The notes: generated by a model not told the origin, from the letters alone. A DNA stretch of 64,000 bases from Oceanimonas sp052119705 (GCF_052119705.1 NZ_JBGQOP010000011.1:1-64000); one strand, 5' to 3'; positions 17,191 through 26,293 are shown, counted from the first letter of the stretch. Made by a program: numbers and translations.

Positions 17191-19788
17191 GTGCTTGAAG
17201 CCTATCGTAAACACGTCGCAGAACGTGCCGTTGAGGGAGTGGTTGCCCAACCTCTTAACGCTGAGCAAGTCGCCGCTTTGGTTGAGTTACTTAAAAATCC
17301 CCCCGCTGGCGAAGAATCCTTTCTTTACGAATTACTCTCTACTCGCATTCCGCCGGGCGTAGATGAAGCCGCCTATGTGAAAGCCGGCTTCTTAGCCGCT
17401 GTGGCGAAAGGTGAAGTGAGCTCAACTGTGGTCTCTGCGGCCCAAGCCACAGAGCTGCTGGGCACCATGCAAGGCGGTTACAATATCGCGCCTTTGGTCG
17501 AGCTGTTAGACGTGGATGCCTTGGCGCCGATTGCTGCCAAAGCCTTAAGCCACACCTTATTGATGTTTGATGCCTTTCACGATGTGGAAGAAAAAGCCAA
17601 GGCCGGTAATGCCTTCGCCAAGCAAGTGATGCAGTCTTGGGCAGATGCCGAGTGGTTTTTAGAGCGCGCACCATTAGCTGACAAGATCAGCATGCGCGTG
17701 TTCAAGGTGCCAGGCGAAACCAATACCGATGACTTGTCTCCGGCGCAAGATGCGTGGTCTCGCCCGGATATTCCGCTGCACGCCTTGGCCATGCTGAAAA
17801 ACGCCCGCCCCGACATAGTGCCAGATCAAGACGGCGTAATTGGCCCCATTAAAGAGCTAGAAGCACTAAAAGCCCAAGGCTTCCCACTGGTCTATGTGGG
17901 TGATGTTGTGGGCACCGGCTCGAGCCGTAAGTCTGCCACTAACTCAGTGTTGTGGCACATGGGTGACGATATTCCGTTTGTGCCTAATAAGCGCGCCGGC
18001 GGTATTTGTATCGGTAATAAAATTGCCCCAATTTTCTTTAACACCATGGAAGATGCGGGCGCACTACCCATCGAATGTGATGTGGATAAACTAAATACTG
18101 GGGATGTGATCGACATTTATCCCTATGAAGGCAAAATTTGTCGTCACGATTCTGATGAAGTGCTGAGCACTTTTAGCCTGAAAACCGATGTCTTGCTCGA
18201 TGAAGTACGCGCCGGTGGCCGAATTCCGCTGATCATCGGCCGTGGCTTGACCGATAAAGCGCGCGCTGCACTTGGCTTAGACACATCAACTGTGTTTAAA
18301 CGCCCAGCTGCGGTAGTAGAATCCAGCAAAGGCTTTACCTTGGCGCAGAAAATGGTCGGCAAGGCCTGTGGCGTGAAAGGCATACGTCCTAATCAGTATT
18401 GCGAACCAAAAATGACCACGGTTGGCTCCCAAGACACCACGGGCCCCATGACCCGTGATGAGCTGAAGGACTTAGCCTGCTTGGGCTTTTCTGCCGACTT
18501 AACCATGCAGTCGTTTTGTCATACCTCGGCGTACCCTAAGCCGATTGATGTGAACACCCACCACACACTGCCAGACTTCATTATGAACCGTGGCGGCGTA
18601 TCACTGCGCCCAGGGGACGGTGTTATTCACTCTTGGTTAAACCGCATGCTGCTGCCTGATACCGTAGGTACAGGTGGTGACTCGCATACTCGTTTCCCGA
18701 TTGGGATTTCCTTCCCTGCAGGTTCTGGCTTAGTGGCCTTTGCTGCGGCGACCGGTGTTATGCCTTTGGATATGCCAGAGTCAATTTTAGTGCGCTTTAA
18801 AGGTGAAATGCAGCCCGGTATTACGCTGCGCGATTTAGTGCATGCCATTCCTTATTACGGCATTAAAAACGGTCTGCTGACCGTGGCTAAAGCGGGCAAG
18901 ATCAACGAATTCTCTGGCCGAATCGTAGAAATTGAAGGTCTGCCACAGCTAAAAGTGGAGCAAGCTTTTGAGTTAGCCGATGCGACCGCCGAGCGCTCTG
19001 CCGCCGGTTGTAGTATCAAGTTAGACAAAGAGCCGGTTGCCGAATACTTAAGCTCGAATATTGTCATGCTCAAATGGATGATTGCCGAAGGTTATGGCGA
19101 TCGTCGTACCATAGAGCGTCGTATTCAGGGTATGGAAGACTGGTTAGCCAATCCTGAACTGATGGCAGCAGATGCAGATGCCGAGTACGCCCATGTGCTG
19201 GAAATAGACATGAGCGACATCAAAGAGCCGATTCTGTGTGCGCCTAACGATCCAGATGATGCCCGTTTGTTGTCTGAGGTAACAGGTGAAGTGATTGAAG
19301 AGGTCTTTATTGGCTCTTGCATGACCAACATTGGTCACTTTCGCGCCGCTGGTAAGTTGCTGGATAAATACACCAGCCAGTTGCCAACGCGTTTATGGGT
19401 AGCACCGCCGACCAAGATGGACCGGGATCAGCTGACCAGCGAAGGCTATTACGGCATTTTTGGTCGCGTGGGCGCGCGTATCGAAACCCCTGGCTGTTCA
19501 CTGTGCATGGGTAACCAAGCTCGCGTGGCGGATAACAGCACGGTAGTCTCGACCTCGACCCGTAACTTCCCGAACCGCTTAGGTAAGGGGGCCAACGTGT
19601 TCTTGGCCTCGGCCGAGCTGGCCGCAGTCGCCGCCATTCATGGCAAGCTGCCGACCGTTGCCGAGTACATGAGTTACGCCGAGCAGTTAAACGCCACTGC
19701 CGCCGATACTTATCGTTACTTGAACTTCGATCAGCTAGACAGCTATGTAGAAAAAGCCGATACGGTGATCTTCCAACAAGTTATCTAA
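17191..19788 (+). CDS. acnB: Aconitate hydratase B
   Basis: AcnB interconverts citrate and isocitrate in the TCA cycle and is the main aconitase of growing cells. The 865-residue protein begins with GTG (AAGAGG ribosome site 7-12 bp upstream). It has the AcnB-specific N-terminal HEAT-like helical domain, the swivel domain placed second, and the three Fe-S cysteines at C710 (GSCMTN), C769 and C772 (CSLCMGN), the numbering known from E. coli AcnB. The end of the protein matches the family. It sits downstream of the pdh genes; its usual neighbour yacL is 5.6 kb away, displaced by the siderophore-receptor and permease genes. Confidence 0.98.
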   Translation: MLEAYRKHVAERAVEGVVAQPLNAEQVAALVELLKNPPAGEESFLYELLSTRIPPGVDEAAYVKAGFLAAVAKGEVSSTVVSAAQATELLGTMQGGYNIAPLVELLDVDALAPIAAKALSHTLLMFDAFHDVEEKAKAGNAFAKQVMQSWADAEWFLERAPLADKISMRVFKVPGETNTDDLSPAQDAWSRPDIPLHALAMLKNARPDIVPDQDGVIGPIKELEALKAQGFPLVYVGDVVGTGSSRKSATNSVLWHMGDDIPFVPNKRAGGICIGNKIAPIFFNTMEDAGALPIECDVDKLNTGDVIDIYPYEGKICRHDSDEVLSTFSLKTDVLLDEVRAGGRIPLIIGRGLTDKARAALGLDTSTVFKRPAAVVESSKGFTLAQKMVGKACGVKGIRPNQYCEPKMTTVGSQDTTGPMTRDELKDLACLGFSADLTMQSFCHTSAYPKPIDVNTHHTLPDFIMNRGGVSLRPGDGVIHSWLNRMLLPDTVGTGGDSHTRFPIGISFPAGSGLVAFAAATGVMPLDMPESILVRFKGEMQPGITLRDLVHAIPYYGIKNGLLTVAKAGKINEFSGRIVEIEGLPQLKVEQAFELADATAERSAAGCSIKLDKEPVAEYLSSNIVMLKWMIAEGYGDRRTIERRIQGMEDWLANPELMAADADAEYAHVLEIDMSDIKEPILCAPNDPDDARLLSEVTGEVIEEVFIGSCMTNIGHFRAAGKLLDKYTSQLPTRLWVAPPTKMDRDQLTSEGYYGIFGRVGARIETPGCSLCMGNQARVADNSTVVSTSTRNFPNRLGKGANVFLASAELAAVAAIHGKLPTVAEYMSYAEQLNATAADTYRYLNFDQLDSYVEKADTVIFQQVI

Positions 19789-19814
19789 GTCGTTAGTTAA
19801 AACTACGATGCATT

Positions 19815-19844
19815 AAAGCCAGCCCCTCGGGGCTGGCTTTTTTT
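19815..19844 (+). terminator. Rho-independent terminator after acnB
   Basis: AAAGCCAGCCCC, a TC loop and GGGGCTGGCTTT form a long perfect stem followed by a T-run. Confidence 0.95.
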
Positions 19845-19899
19845 ATGGCGGGGATCACAGCGCCGAGCTAAAGATAAACATCGTTTTTATCCATGCTCC

Positions 19900-20185
19900 G
19901 TGTGGATGTGTGCTGGCCGGTCGACGCTGGACGCTCTGCCGTCGGTTTGGGTTTGTAGGTGCCCGTCTCTTCGGCAAAGAGGACTTCGACACGGTTGAGT
20001 CATTGGTCTTAAACCTTAAAACATTCTGCTGCGCAGAACCGGCGAATAAATTGCCGGCTACAAGTACACAGAAGCGACGGCGACAAAAGAGAGCCTTACA
20101 GGTAGCGATAAACCGTCAGCTTTACGCGAACAGCCAAAAACAGACATCGTATTTTTCTGGCTAGGCGCTTGGTGCAGGGCGCTCG
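19900..20185. repeat. Mosaic of intergenic repeats between acnB and the siderophore receptor
   Basis: Most of this 552-bp gap is non-coding repeat DNA. At 19965-19995 is CGTCTCTTCGGCAAAGAGGA, which shares its core, in inverse orientation, with the two units at 38024-38155. At 20024-20062 is a two-hairpin unit (TTCTGC-TGC-GCAGAA, then CCGGC with a 9-nt loop and GCCGG, then CTACA) of the type found again near 54.3 and 56.5 kb. At 20161-20185 is GGCGCTTGGTGCAGGGCGCTC, a member of the GGCGCTGGGCGCTCGG family. An 84-codon ORF here has no protein-like character. Confidence 0.7.
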
Positions 20186-20235
20186 GCTGTTTTATTTTTC
20201 AAAAAATTGAACTTTTAAAAAAAGCAAAATTAACC

Positions 20236-20249
20236 TTGATCTAAATCAT
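20236..20249. promoter_or_regulatory. FNR-type box upstream of the siderophore receptor gene
   Basis: TTGATCTAAATCAT matches the FNR/ANR consensus TTGATnnnnATCAA at nine of ten fixed positions. It lies about 90 bp before the receptor start and immediately precedes a Fur-like site, suggesting that oxygen and iron signals are combined. Confidence 0.6.
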
Positions 20250-20268
20250 ACATTAAATGAGAATGACT
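20250..20268. promoter_or_regulatory. Putative Fur box
   Basis: CATTAAATGAGAATGACTC resembles the AATGAGAATnATT-type Fur sites common upstream of TonB-dependent receptor genes in gammaproteobacteria. The match is partial, but the gene context (siderophore receptor plus piuC) strongly favours iron repression. Confidence 0.6.
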
Positions 20269-20340
20269 CGCCTTTAGCTTTATAGGCTTTTGTTTTCCTT
20301 ATTCATTCTATGTTCGGTTTACTTCTTCAAGGAGCTGTAA

Positions 20341-22560
20341 GTGCAAACCTTTATCAAATCTTCCTCTCGTCCCCCTAAAAAAATGCTTTCGTCGGCCGTT
20401 GGCCTAGCAGTAGCCTCGTTAGCCGTGACTGCGCCATTGCAGGCACAAGGCCAAGCACAAGGTGTGACCCAGTTAGATACCATTACCGTGCAAGAAGCAC
20501 GTGAGCAAGGTTATAAGGCGCATGAGTCGGCCTCTAGCAAATACGTAAAGCCCTTGTTGGATACGCCACAAACCGTGACCGTAGTGCCGCAAGAAATCAT
20601 TAAAGAGCAGCAAGCGCTGAGCTTGCGCCAAGTACTATCTAATGTGTCTGGCATTACCTTTGATGCGGGTGAGGGCGGTGGCGGCTCAGGCGATAAAATT
20701 AATATTCGCGGCTTTAGCGCTAACTCCAATATGCAAATTGATGGCCTGCGTGATAGCAGCCAGAATAACCGCACTGACACCTTTAACATCGAACAGGTAG
20801 AAGTACTAAAAGGCCCGAACTCGGTATTTGGTGGTGCCGGCACTACGGGTGGCGCCATCAACCAAGTGAGCAAGGTACCTAAGCTAGATAACTTTGCCGA
20901 AGTGGGTGCCAGTTTAGGCACAGATCAATATCGCCGTTTAACGCTGGACGCGAACCAAACTTTAGAGGATGTGGGCGTAGACAGTGCGTTTCGTATTAAC
21001 TTAATGGCGCACGAAAATAACGTGCCGGGCCGTAATGATATCGATCGCGAACGTTTCGGTATCGCCCCCTCACTGACGATTGGTTTGAGTGAAGAAACGC
21101 GCGCCACCTTAAGCTACTTCCACCAGACTGACGATAATCTGCCTGACTACGGCGTACCGGCACGGGATGGCAAAGTATTACCAGGCGTAGATCGGGAGTC
21201 TTACTTTGGCTGGCGCAATCTGGATGAGGAAAAAATACAATCTGATGCTGTTACGCTAAAGCTTGAGCATGAACTCAGCGACACCATGCGCCTTGAGAAC
21301 CAGACTCGTTATAGCCGTGTAGACAGAGATACCACTATTTCTGCGTCTCAGATAAACACTGATAATTTAGATTCAGGCCGCTATAAGCCAGCGGGTCCCC
21401 AAGCTTATCGCCGTGATGCGCAAACCGAATTATTGATCAATCAATTGGGTTTAAATACGGAATTTGATACCGCAGGCTTTGAGCATGACATGCTGCTGGG
21501 CGGCGAGATTTCTCGCGAAACCTATGACCTAACTGCCTCTAACTACGGTTTGGGCACTGCTGCTAACCCTTACCCTAGTAATGGTTTCGACCTTTATAAT
21601 CCTCCAGGTATCTGGCAAGGAAGTACGACTGCTACCCCTCGTGGCGGTACTGACGCCACGCTTAACACTAAAGCCTTGTATGTGTTTGATACCATTGGTT
21701 TGGCACCGAAATGGGACTTAAGCTTAGGGCTACGCCACGATTGGATATCCGGTGAAACAGCAGATAAAACTAAAGCCGGTGTGACTACAACCAGTGATAA
21801 AATGCTCAGTGGTCGTGCTGGCGTTGTCTATAAGCCTGCGGATAATGGCCGCGTTTACTTGGCTTACGGTACTTCTTTTAATCCTGCGGCTGAGGCGTTA
21901 GCTACCTCAGGTGCTGTCTCTGGCGAAAGTTTAAAACCGGAGAAAAGTGATACTTGGGAATTAGGCACTAAGTGGGAACTAATGGATGGCCGTTTAGGTG
22001 TTGATGGTGCCTTGTTCCGCGTCGATAAAACCAATGCCCGAGAAGAAGATGCTAATGATAAAGGCGTTCTCAAGCTTGCGGGCGAGCAACGCGTTCAAGG
22101 CGTTGAGCTGGGCTTAACGGGCGTGATAACCGAAGAGTGGAAAGTCTTTGCCAACTACACCTTGCTCGACAGTGAGACCTTGGCTTCGGTAGCTAAACCA
22201 CAAGAAGGCGGTCGTGATCCTGTGGGGCAGCCCTTAGGTAACACGCCGCGTAATAGCGCCAACCTGTGGACCACTTATGAAGTGCAGCCGGGTGTAGAGC
22301 TGGGTTACGGCGCTCAGTATGTGGGCTCTCGTGCGATCGCATCCGATGTGCCCGATAAGATCGACAGCTATATAGTACATAACGCCATGGCTTCTTATCA
22401 GATTAACGATGCGTTGAGCATGCAATTAAACGTGAATAACCTGTTTGATAAAGAGTATGCGCAGCGCGTACGTGGCCGAGCTGGCGATGATAGCCGTAGT
22501 TCAGCATTAGAGTTAGGCGATGGTCGCTCGGCGGTAGTATCGGCTAACTACAAATTCTAA
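20341..22560 (+). CDS. fiu: TonB-dependent catecholate siderophore receptor (Fiu-like)
   Basis: This is an outer-membrane gated channel that imports ferric siderophores using TonB energy. The 739-residue protein starts at GTG and has a signal peptide ending around residue 35 (APLQA), a TonB box DTITV at 46-50, a plug domain with NIRGFSANSNMQIDG and VEVLKGPNSVFGG, and a 22-strand-type barrel ending in the aromatic residue F (SANYKF). The family is the TonB-siderophor group. The next gene is piuC, and fiu-ybiX (piuC) adjacency in E. coli supports a Fiu-like catecholate receptor. The ligand is inferred, and other receptors of this group (PiuA-like) cannot be excluded. FNR-like and Fur-like sites precede the gene. 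Confidence 0.92.
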   Translation: MQTFIKSSSRPPKKMLSSAVGLAVASLAVTAPLQAQGQAQGVTQLDTITVQEAREQGYKAHESASSKYVKPLLDTPQTVTVVPQEIIKEQQALSLRQVLSNVSGITFDAGEGGGGSGDKINIRGFSANSNMQIDGLRDSSQNNRTDTFNIEQVEVLKGPNSVFGGAGTTGGAINQVSKVPKLDNFAEVGASLGTDQYRRLTLDANQTLEDVGVDSAFRINLMAHENNVPGRNDIDRERFGIAPSLTIGLSEETRATLSYFHQTDDNLPDYGVPARDGKVLPGVDRESYFGWRNLDEEKIQSDAVTLKLEHELSDTMRLENQTRYSRVDRDTTISASQINTDNLDSGRYKPAGPQAYRRDAQTELLINQLGLNTEFDTAGFEHDMLLGGEISRETYDLTASNYGLGTAANPYPSNGFDLYNPPGIWQGSTTATPRGGTDATLNTKALYVFDTIGLAPKWDLSLGLRHDWISGETADKTKAGVTTTSDKMLSGRAGVVYKPADNGRVYLAYGTSFNPAAEALATSGAVSGESLKPEKSDTWELGTKWELMDGRLGVDGALFRVDKTNAREEDANDKGVLKLAGEQRVQGVELGLTGVITEEWKVFANYTLLDSETLASVAKPQEGGRDPVGQPLGNTPRNSANLWTTYEVQPGVELGYGAQYVGSRAIASDVPDKIDSYIVHNAMASYQINDALSMQLNVNNLFDKEYAQRVRGRAGDDSRSSALELGDGRSAVVSANYKF

Positions 22561-22635
22561 GCGCCGTCTTGTGCTGTAGGTATTGTGCCAACGATCAAAG
22601 AGAGTTACATACGGCGTATAACCTACAGTTTTAAC

Positions 22636-22656
22636 AAAGCCCCTCACGGGGCTTTT
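22636..22656 (+). terminator. Terminator between the receptor gene and piuC
   Basis: AAAGCCCC, a TCAC loop and GGGGCTTTT form a stem with a short T-run. It may attenuate rather than stop transcription, because piuC begins only 22 bp later. Confidence 0.85.
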
Positions 22657-22678
22657 ATCGTTTCAGGAGTGATTTGCT

Positions 22679-23359
22679 ATGATGTTACACATTCCACAAG
22701 TGCTGAGTGCCGAACAAGTGGCCGAGTGCCGAGCGCTGTTATTAGCCGCCGATTGGCAAGACGGTAAAAGCACCGCCGGATTTCAGTCGGCCATGGCCAA
22801 AGATAACTTACAGTTACCGCAAGACTGCGAGACCGCCCGTTATATTGGCCAGATGATCACCCAAGCCTTAGCTCAGCATCCCTTATTTGTGGCGGGCGCT
22901 TTGCCGGCCAAGGTGTTTCCGCCGCTGTTTAACTGCTATCAAGGTGGGCAGTCGTTTGGCGTACACGTGGATAACTCGATTCGCTTTAATAGCGCCACCG
23001 GTGAGCCTATTCGCACCGACTTGTCGGCGACGCTGTTTTTTTGTGAGCCTAATGAATATGAAGGCGGCGAGCTGGTAGTAGAAGATAACTACGGCGCGCA
23101 CAGCGTTAAGCTACCGGCGGGGGATCTTATTTTATATCCGTCAACCAGCTTGCATCATGTTACGCCCGTTACCCAAGGCGCGCGTATTAGCTCGTTTTTC
23201 TGGATCCAGAGCATGGTGCGCGACGATGGTCAGCGCACTTTACTGTTTGATTTGGACTCCAGCATTCAGCAAGTGAATCAGCAACTTGGTACCGATAGCG
23301 ATACCAGTATTCAACTGACCGGCGTCTATCATAACCTGCTGCGCCGCTGGGCACTGTAG
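22679..23359 (+). CDS. piuC: PKHD-type Fe(II)/2-oxoglutarate hydroxylase PiuC (YbiX)
   Basis: This cytoplasmic non-haem Fe(II)/2-oxoglutarate dioxygenase is habitually encoded beside catecholate siderophore receptors. The 226 residues hold the iron triad His96/Asp98 (GVHVDNS) and His159 (TSLHHV), and the 2-oxoglutarate-binding Arg169 (GARIS). AGGAG lies upstream; two in-frame ATGs at 22679 and 22682 are both usable. Its physiological substrate remains uncertain, although a role in siderophore or siderophore-antibiotic handling has been proposed. Confidence 0.95.
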   Translation: MMLHIPQVLSAEQVAECRALLLAADWQDGKSTAGFQSAMAKDNLQLPQDCETARYIGQMITQALAQHPLFVAGALPAKVFPPLFNCYQGGQSFGVHVDNSIRFNSATGEPIRTDLSATLFFCEPNEYEGGELVVEDNYGAHSVKLPAGDLILYPSTSLHHVTPVTQGARISSFFWIQSMVRDDGQRTLLFDLDSSIQQVNQQLGTDSDTSIQLTGVYHNLLRRWAL

Positions 23360-23361
23360 AT

Positions 23362-23440
23362 TCGTGTGAAGAGGGAGGGGTGAATCGTGAGGCGAAGATC
23401 AACACAGTGCCGAATCTGCCCTTTACACCTTATATAAGTT
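23362..23440. repeat. GTGAGGCG-type intergenic repeat after piuC
   Basis: GTGAAGAGGGAGGGGTGAAT and GTGAGGCGAAGATCAACACA are followed by the complement-like CCCTTTACACC. The AACACAGT core also occurs in the copies at 32.05 kb and 34.55 kb, showing that more than a short G-rich motif is shared. Confidence 0.6.
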
Positions 23441-23444
23441 CAAC

Positions 23445-23480
23445 AAAAAAGCCGACCGGGCACAGGGTGCGCGGTCGGCT
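23445..23480 (-). terminator. Terminator for the purine permease gene (minus strand)
   Basis: Read on the minus strand, AGCCGACCG and CGGTCGGCT form a 9-bp stem followed by TTTTTTG. It can serve the permease gene ending at 23520 and, partly, the convergent piuC. Confidence 0.9.
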
Positions 23481-23519
23481 AGGTTTGCTATTAAAGTGTC
23501 ATACTGGCGAATTAGCTAG

Positions 23520-24983
23520 TTAGTTAGCGGTCACTTTTTTTTGAGCCTTATCTGCTTTTTCTTGCAAACGATGGGCAAGATCTTCAGCTTTTGCTTGATC
23601 TTCCAAGGCCTTAGCTTCTGGGCTGAGTGGCATAATCAAATTCAGCACTATGGCCACAATACCACCGGCAGCCATGCCAGAAGAGAACACGTTCTTCACC
23701 AAACTTGGCATGTGTTGCAGAATATCGGGCACCTGAGACACACCCAGACCCACACCAAATGAGATAGCCATAATAAACAGCGCACGTCTGTCTAAGCGTT
23801 CGCGGGATAAAATACGTACACCGGCGGCGGCGATAGAACCAAACATAACCAGTGTTGCACCACCTAATACTGGCTCAGGAATGCGCTGCACTAAGGTACT
23901 GATCGCCGGGAACAAGCCCATTAAGACTAAGATGCCCGCCACGAAGAAGCCCACATAACGGCTGGCAACGCCTGTCATTTGGATAACGCCGTTGTTTTGG
24001 CTAAAGGTAGAGACGGGGAAGGTATTAAAGACAGAGGCCAATGAGGAGTTAACGCCATCACCCATCACACAACCTTTAATACGCTTCATGTAGATGGGAC
24101 CAGACACTGGCTCACCAGACACTTCTGAAGTGGCGGTGGTGTCGCCTATACCCTCCAGCGCTGTGATCAAGAATACTAATACCAAGGGAATAAACAGTGA
24201 GGCGTCAAAGCCTAAACCGTATTTCATCGGAATAGGTAAGGCGATGGTGGCCGTGTCCATCTCTATGGCTGGTGGCACTTTACCCATGTACATGGCCAGC
24301 ACTGTGCCTGCCACCATGGCCACTAAGATAGAGGACAAGCGCACATAGGGGTTGGGAATACAGTTCATGATTACGATAATGGCGAGCACAGTGCCGGCTA
24401 AAGCCAGGTTCTCTAACGAACCAAAGGTGCCATCGGCCATGGCGTTGAAACCACCACCGATAGAGGTTAAGCCAAGCTGGATTAAGGTCAGACCAATCAG
24501 CGTGACGATAATGCCACTCACCAGCGGCGAGATAATGCGCCGAGCTAGGTGTAAGAAACGCGACAAGATGATCTCGGTTGGTGCCGCCAGCAATGCGGTA
24601 CCAAAAATGGCCGCCAACATGGCTTCAGTGGTCACGCCGCCGTCTTTCATCGCCAAACCACTGGCAATAATAGGACCCAAGAAGTTGAAGCTGGTGCCTT
24701 GAATCGACAACAAGCCGGTGCCGACAGGGCCAAAGCGTTTCATCTGAATAAAAGACGCAACGCCCGTAATGAACAACGACATACTAATGATATGCGCGGT
24801 ATCTTGAGCCGGAATGCCCAGTGTTTGACAGATGATCAAGGGGGGGGTGATCACGGCCACGAACAGGGCCAGCAAATGCTGAACGGCAGCAAACAGGGCC
24901 TGCATGACCGGCGGTTTGTCGTGTAACTTGTAGACCAGATCGTTATGGCTAAGCTGGGCTTGAGTTGGTGCTGATTGGCTCAT
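23520..24983 (-). CDS. NCS2 purine (xanthine/urate) permease
   Basis: This is a proton-coupled nucleobase transporter of the NCS2/NAT family in the inner membrane. The 487-residue protein has about 14 hydrophobic segments, the NAT signature QNNGVIQMTGVASRYVG, the ALEGIGDTTATSE motif on TM8, and the AVQHLLALFV segment with the conserved TM1 His. These match XanP/XanQ/UacT-type xanthine or uric acid carriers better than UraA. A charged C-terminal tail follows the last TM. It is a single-gene unit on the minus strand with its own terminator; no xanthine catabolic genes are nearby. Substrate assignment between xanthine and urate is not possible here. Confidence 0.9.
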   Translation of the reverse strand: MSQSAPTQAQLSHNDLVYKLHDKPPVMQALFAAVQHLLALFVAVITPPLIICQTLGIPAQDTAHIISMSLFITGVASFIQMKRFGPVGTGLLSIQGTSFNFLGPIIASGLAMKDGGVTTEAMLAAIFGTALLAAPTEIILSRFLHLARRIISPLVSGIIVTLIGLTLIQLGLTSIGGGFNAMADGTFGSLENLALAGTVLAIIVIMNCIPNPYVRLSSILVAMVAGTVLAMYMGKVPPAIEMDTATIALPIPMKYGLGFDASLFIPLVLVFLITALEGIGDTTATSEVSGEPVSGPIYMKRIKGCVMGDGVNSSLASVFNTFPVSTFSQNNGVIQMTGVASRYVGFFVAGILVLMGLFPAISTLVQRIPEPVLGGATLVMFGSIAAAGVRILSRERLDRRALFIMAISFGVGLGVSQVPDILQHMPSLVKNVFSSGMAAGGIVAIVLNLIMPLSPEAKALEDQAKAEDLAHRLQEKADKAQKKVTAN

Positions 24984-25368
24984 GGTATCTGCATTCCAAA
25001 AGTAAGTAGCAAGAAAGTTATGGCTTAGCGCCTTATGATGTTTTCACACAAAGGTTGTTGTTATGGGGTTGTTGTTATGGTTATGTTAATTTAATGTTTT
25101 TTGTTGCTGGTTATTATTCTTTAAACTAAGCCTAGCCCTATGTAGAGCGCGCATAGACTACGTTAGATGACTGAATTAGACCAACTCACAACATGCATGA
25201 GTTGCATTTAAGTATGTGTTTTTTTAATACTATGGTCGGCACCTTACTCTCAGCTTCTAAGTAACCCTATGTGTTATTTGTGATACAGCTTTGCTTCGTG
25301 CTTGCTCTGGGGAGTGATAGAATCCAACTTTCTTATTTAGGCCTGCCGTTGCGGCCGCTGGAGTCAGT
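24984..25368. other. Intergenic region between divergent permease and yacL genes
   Basis: The 385-bp region carries the divergent promoters. The visible structure is a tandem 14-bp duplication (25053-25080) followed by a T/G-rich tract. A small minus-strand ORF reading into yacL looks like a frame shadow. Confidence 0.6.
25053..25080. repeat. Two perfect tandem copies of GGTTGTTGTTATGG
   Basis: Two adjacent identical 14-bp units lie in the purine-permease 5' region about 70-95 bp upstream of its start codon, a possible slippage duplication. Confidence 0.9.
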
Positions 25369-25725
25369 GTGGAATTTGAGTTTTTTCGTGATTTAAATGG
25401 CCAACATAGAGCCCGTTTTTCCATGGGCCATGAAGTAATGGGCGCTTGGTTAACCGATGAGGTGACCATGATTGAAGCCGCCGAACTACTGGACGTCATT
25501 GCGCAGTTAGAAGCCGGTGAGACCCAAGAGTTTAAACGAGCTTACGGCGAATGCAGCTTATTGCTCACACGCGAAGAAGCCGAGCTCAGTGCTCATGCAC
25601 TGTCTTTTGATAGCGAATTAGAAGATGGCATGGCCTATTACGATGATGAACTCTACGCCGGCTGTGGCCTAGACGATCTCGCGCGCGTGCTCGAGCAGTG
25701 GCAGGATTTTTGTACTAATCGCTAA
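25369..25725 (+). CDS. yacL: UPF0231 family protein YacL
   Basis: This small acidic cytoplasmic protein of 118 residues has an unknown function. The start MEFEFFRDLNGQ...RFSMGHEVMG and the later EDGMAYYDDEL...CGLDD track E. coli YacL (MEYEFLRD..., RFSMGHEV, EGMSYYDEE, FCGVEDF). GTG start with CTGGAG upstream. In E. coli yacL directly follows acnB; here it is separated from acnB by the iron and purine transport genes, which look inserted. Confidence 0.92.
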   Translation: MEFEFFRDLNGQHRARFSMGHEVMGAWLTDEVTMIEAAELLDVIAQLEAGETQEFKRAYGECSLLLTREEAELSAHALSFDSELEDGMAYYDDELYAGCGLDDLARVLEQWQDFCTNR

Positions 25726-25734
25726 AACATAGCC

Positions 25735-25856
25735 CTAAGCGGTAAGCTGTCAGCTGTAAGTTAAATCAAAACCGAGCCGTTTTACTGAGCTTCGCTGCAT
25801 TGTTATTAGACTGAGTGAGTCATGTTCTTACGGCTTATAGCTGACGGCTTACAGCT
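25735..25856. repeat. AAGCTGTAAGCCGTCAGC-type inverted repeat overlapping the arfB 3' end
   Basis: The left arm reads AAGCGGTAAGCTGTCAGCTG and the right arm CTTATAGCTGACGGCTTACA. The right arm supplies the last codons and stop of arfB (AAG CTG TAA on the minus strand). The same motif recurs at about 16830, 33056-33145, 40972-41060, 54205-54240 and 56429. Confidence 0.8.
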
Positions 25857-26265
25857 TGATTTTCCCTCTACCACTCTTAATTTTACCGCGCTGGGTTTTG
25901 CTGTCGGCACGTTTGCGCTTGGCCGCTTTACTGGGCTGAGTGGGTCGACGCACTTTCACCGGTTTTCCCGCGAGCTCTAATAAGCTCAGCAAGGCCTCCT
26001 TGGCCGTTTCCTTATTCATCAGCTGGCTGCGCTGAGTTTCACAGCGGATCATGATCCAGCCTGACTCCAACACCCGATTGTCCCTCATCTTGGCCAGCGC
26101 TAATTTATAGCGTTCTGGCAGGCTAGGGCTGTTGGCGTAATCGAAACGCAGCTGCACCGCAGAGTCGGTTTTATTGACATGCTGACCACCCGGGCCGCTG
26201 GCGCGCATGGTAATAAACTCCAGCTCCTGGTCGGGGATTTGCACTCGGTCTGATAGAAATAACAT
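25849..26265 (-). CDS. arfB: Alternative ribosome-rescue factor B
   Basis: ArfB (YaeJ) is a peptidyl-tRNA hydrolase that frees ribosomes stalled without a stop codon. The 138-residue protein has the release-factor GGQ at 26-28 in ASGPGGQHVNKTDSA and a strongly basic C-terminal tail (KAAKRKRADSKTQRGKIK) that would sit in the mRNA channel. It lacks the codon-recognition domain of RF1/RF2, as expected. The final Lys-Leu codons and stop lie within an intergenic repeat, so the extreme C-terminus may be a late addition. Confidence 0.96.
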   Translation of the reverse strand: MLFLSDRVQIPDQELEFITMRASGPGGQHVNKTDSAVQLRFDYANSPSLPERYKLALAKMRDNRVLESGWIMIRCETQRSQLMNKETAKEALLSLLELAGKPVKVRRPTQPSKAAKRKRADSKTQRGKIKSGRGKIKL

Positions 26266-26276
26266 TGTGACTCCAT

Positions 26277-26293
26277 TGCACCATTATGGTGCT
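26277..26293. promoter_or_regulatory. NtrC-binding site upstream of glnK
   Basis: TGCACCATTATGGTGCT has both arms of the enterobacterial NtrC site (TGCACCAnnnTGGTGCA with the last base changed), as in the E. coli glnA enhancer. It lies about 95-110 bp upstream of the -24 element. A half-site TGCACCA follows at 26308-26314. Confidence 0.88.

Noticed and set aside
19910..20164. 84-codon ORF between acnB and the siderophore receptor
   Set aside because: It lies wholly in intergenic repeat DNA and reads across hairpin elements.
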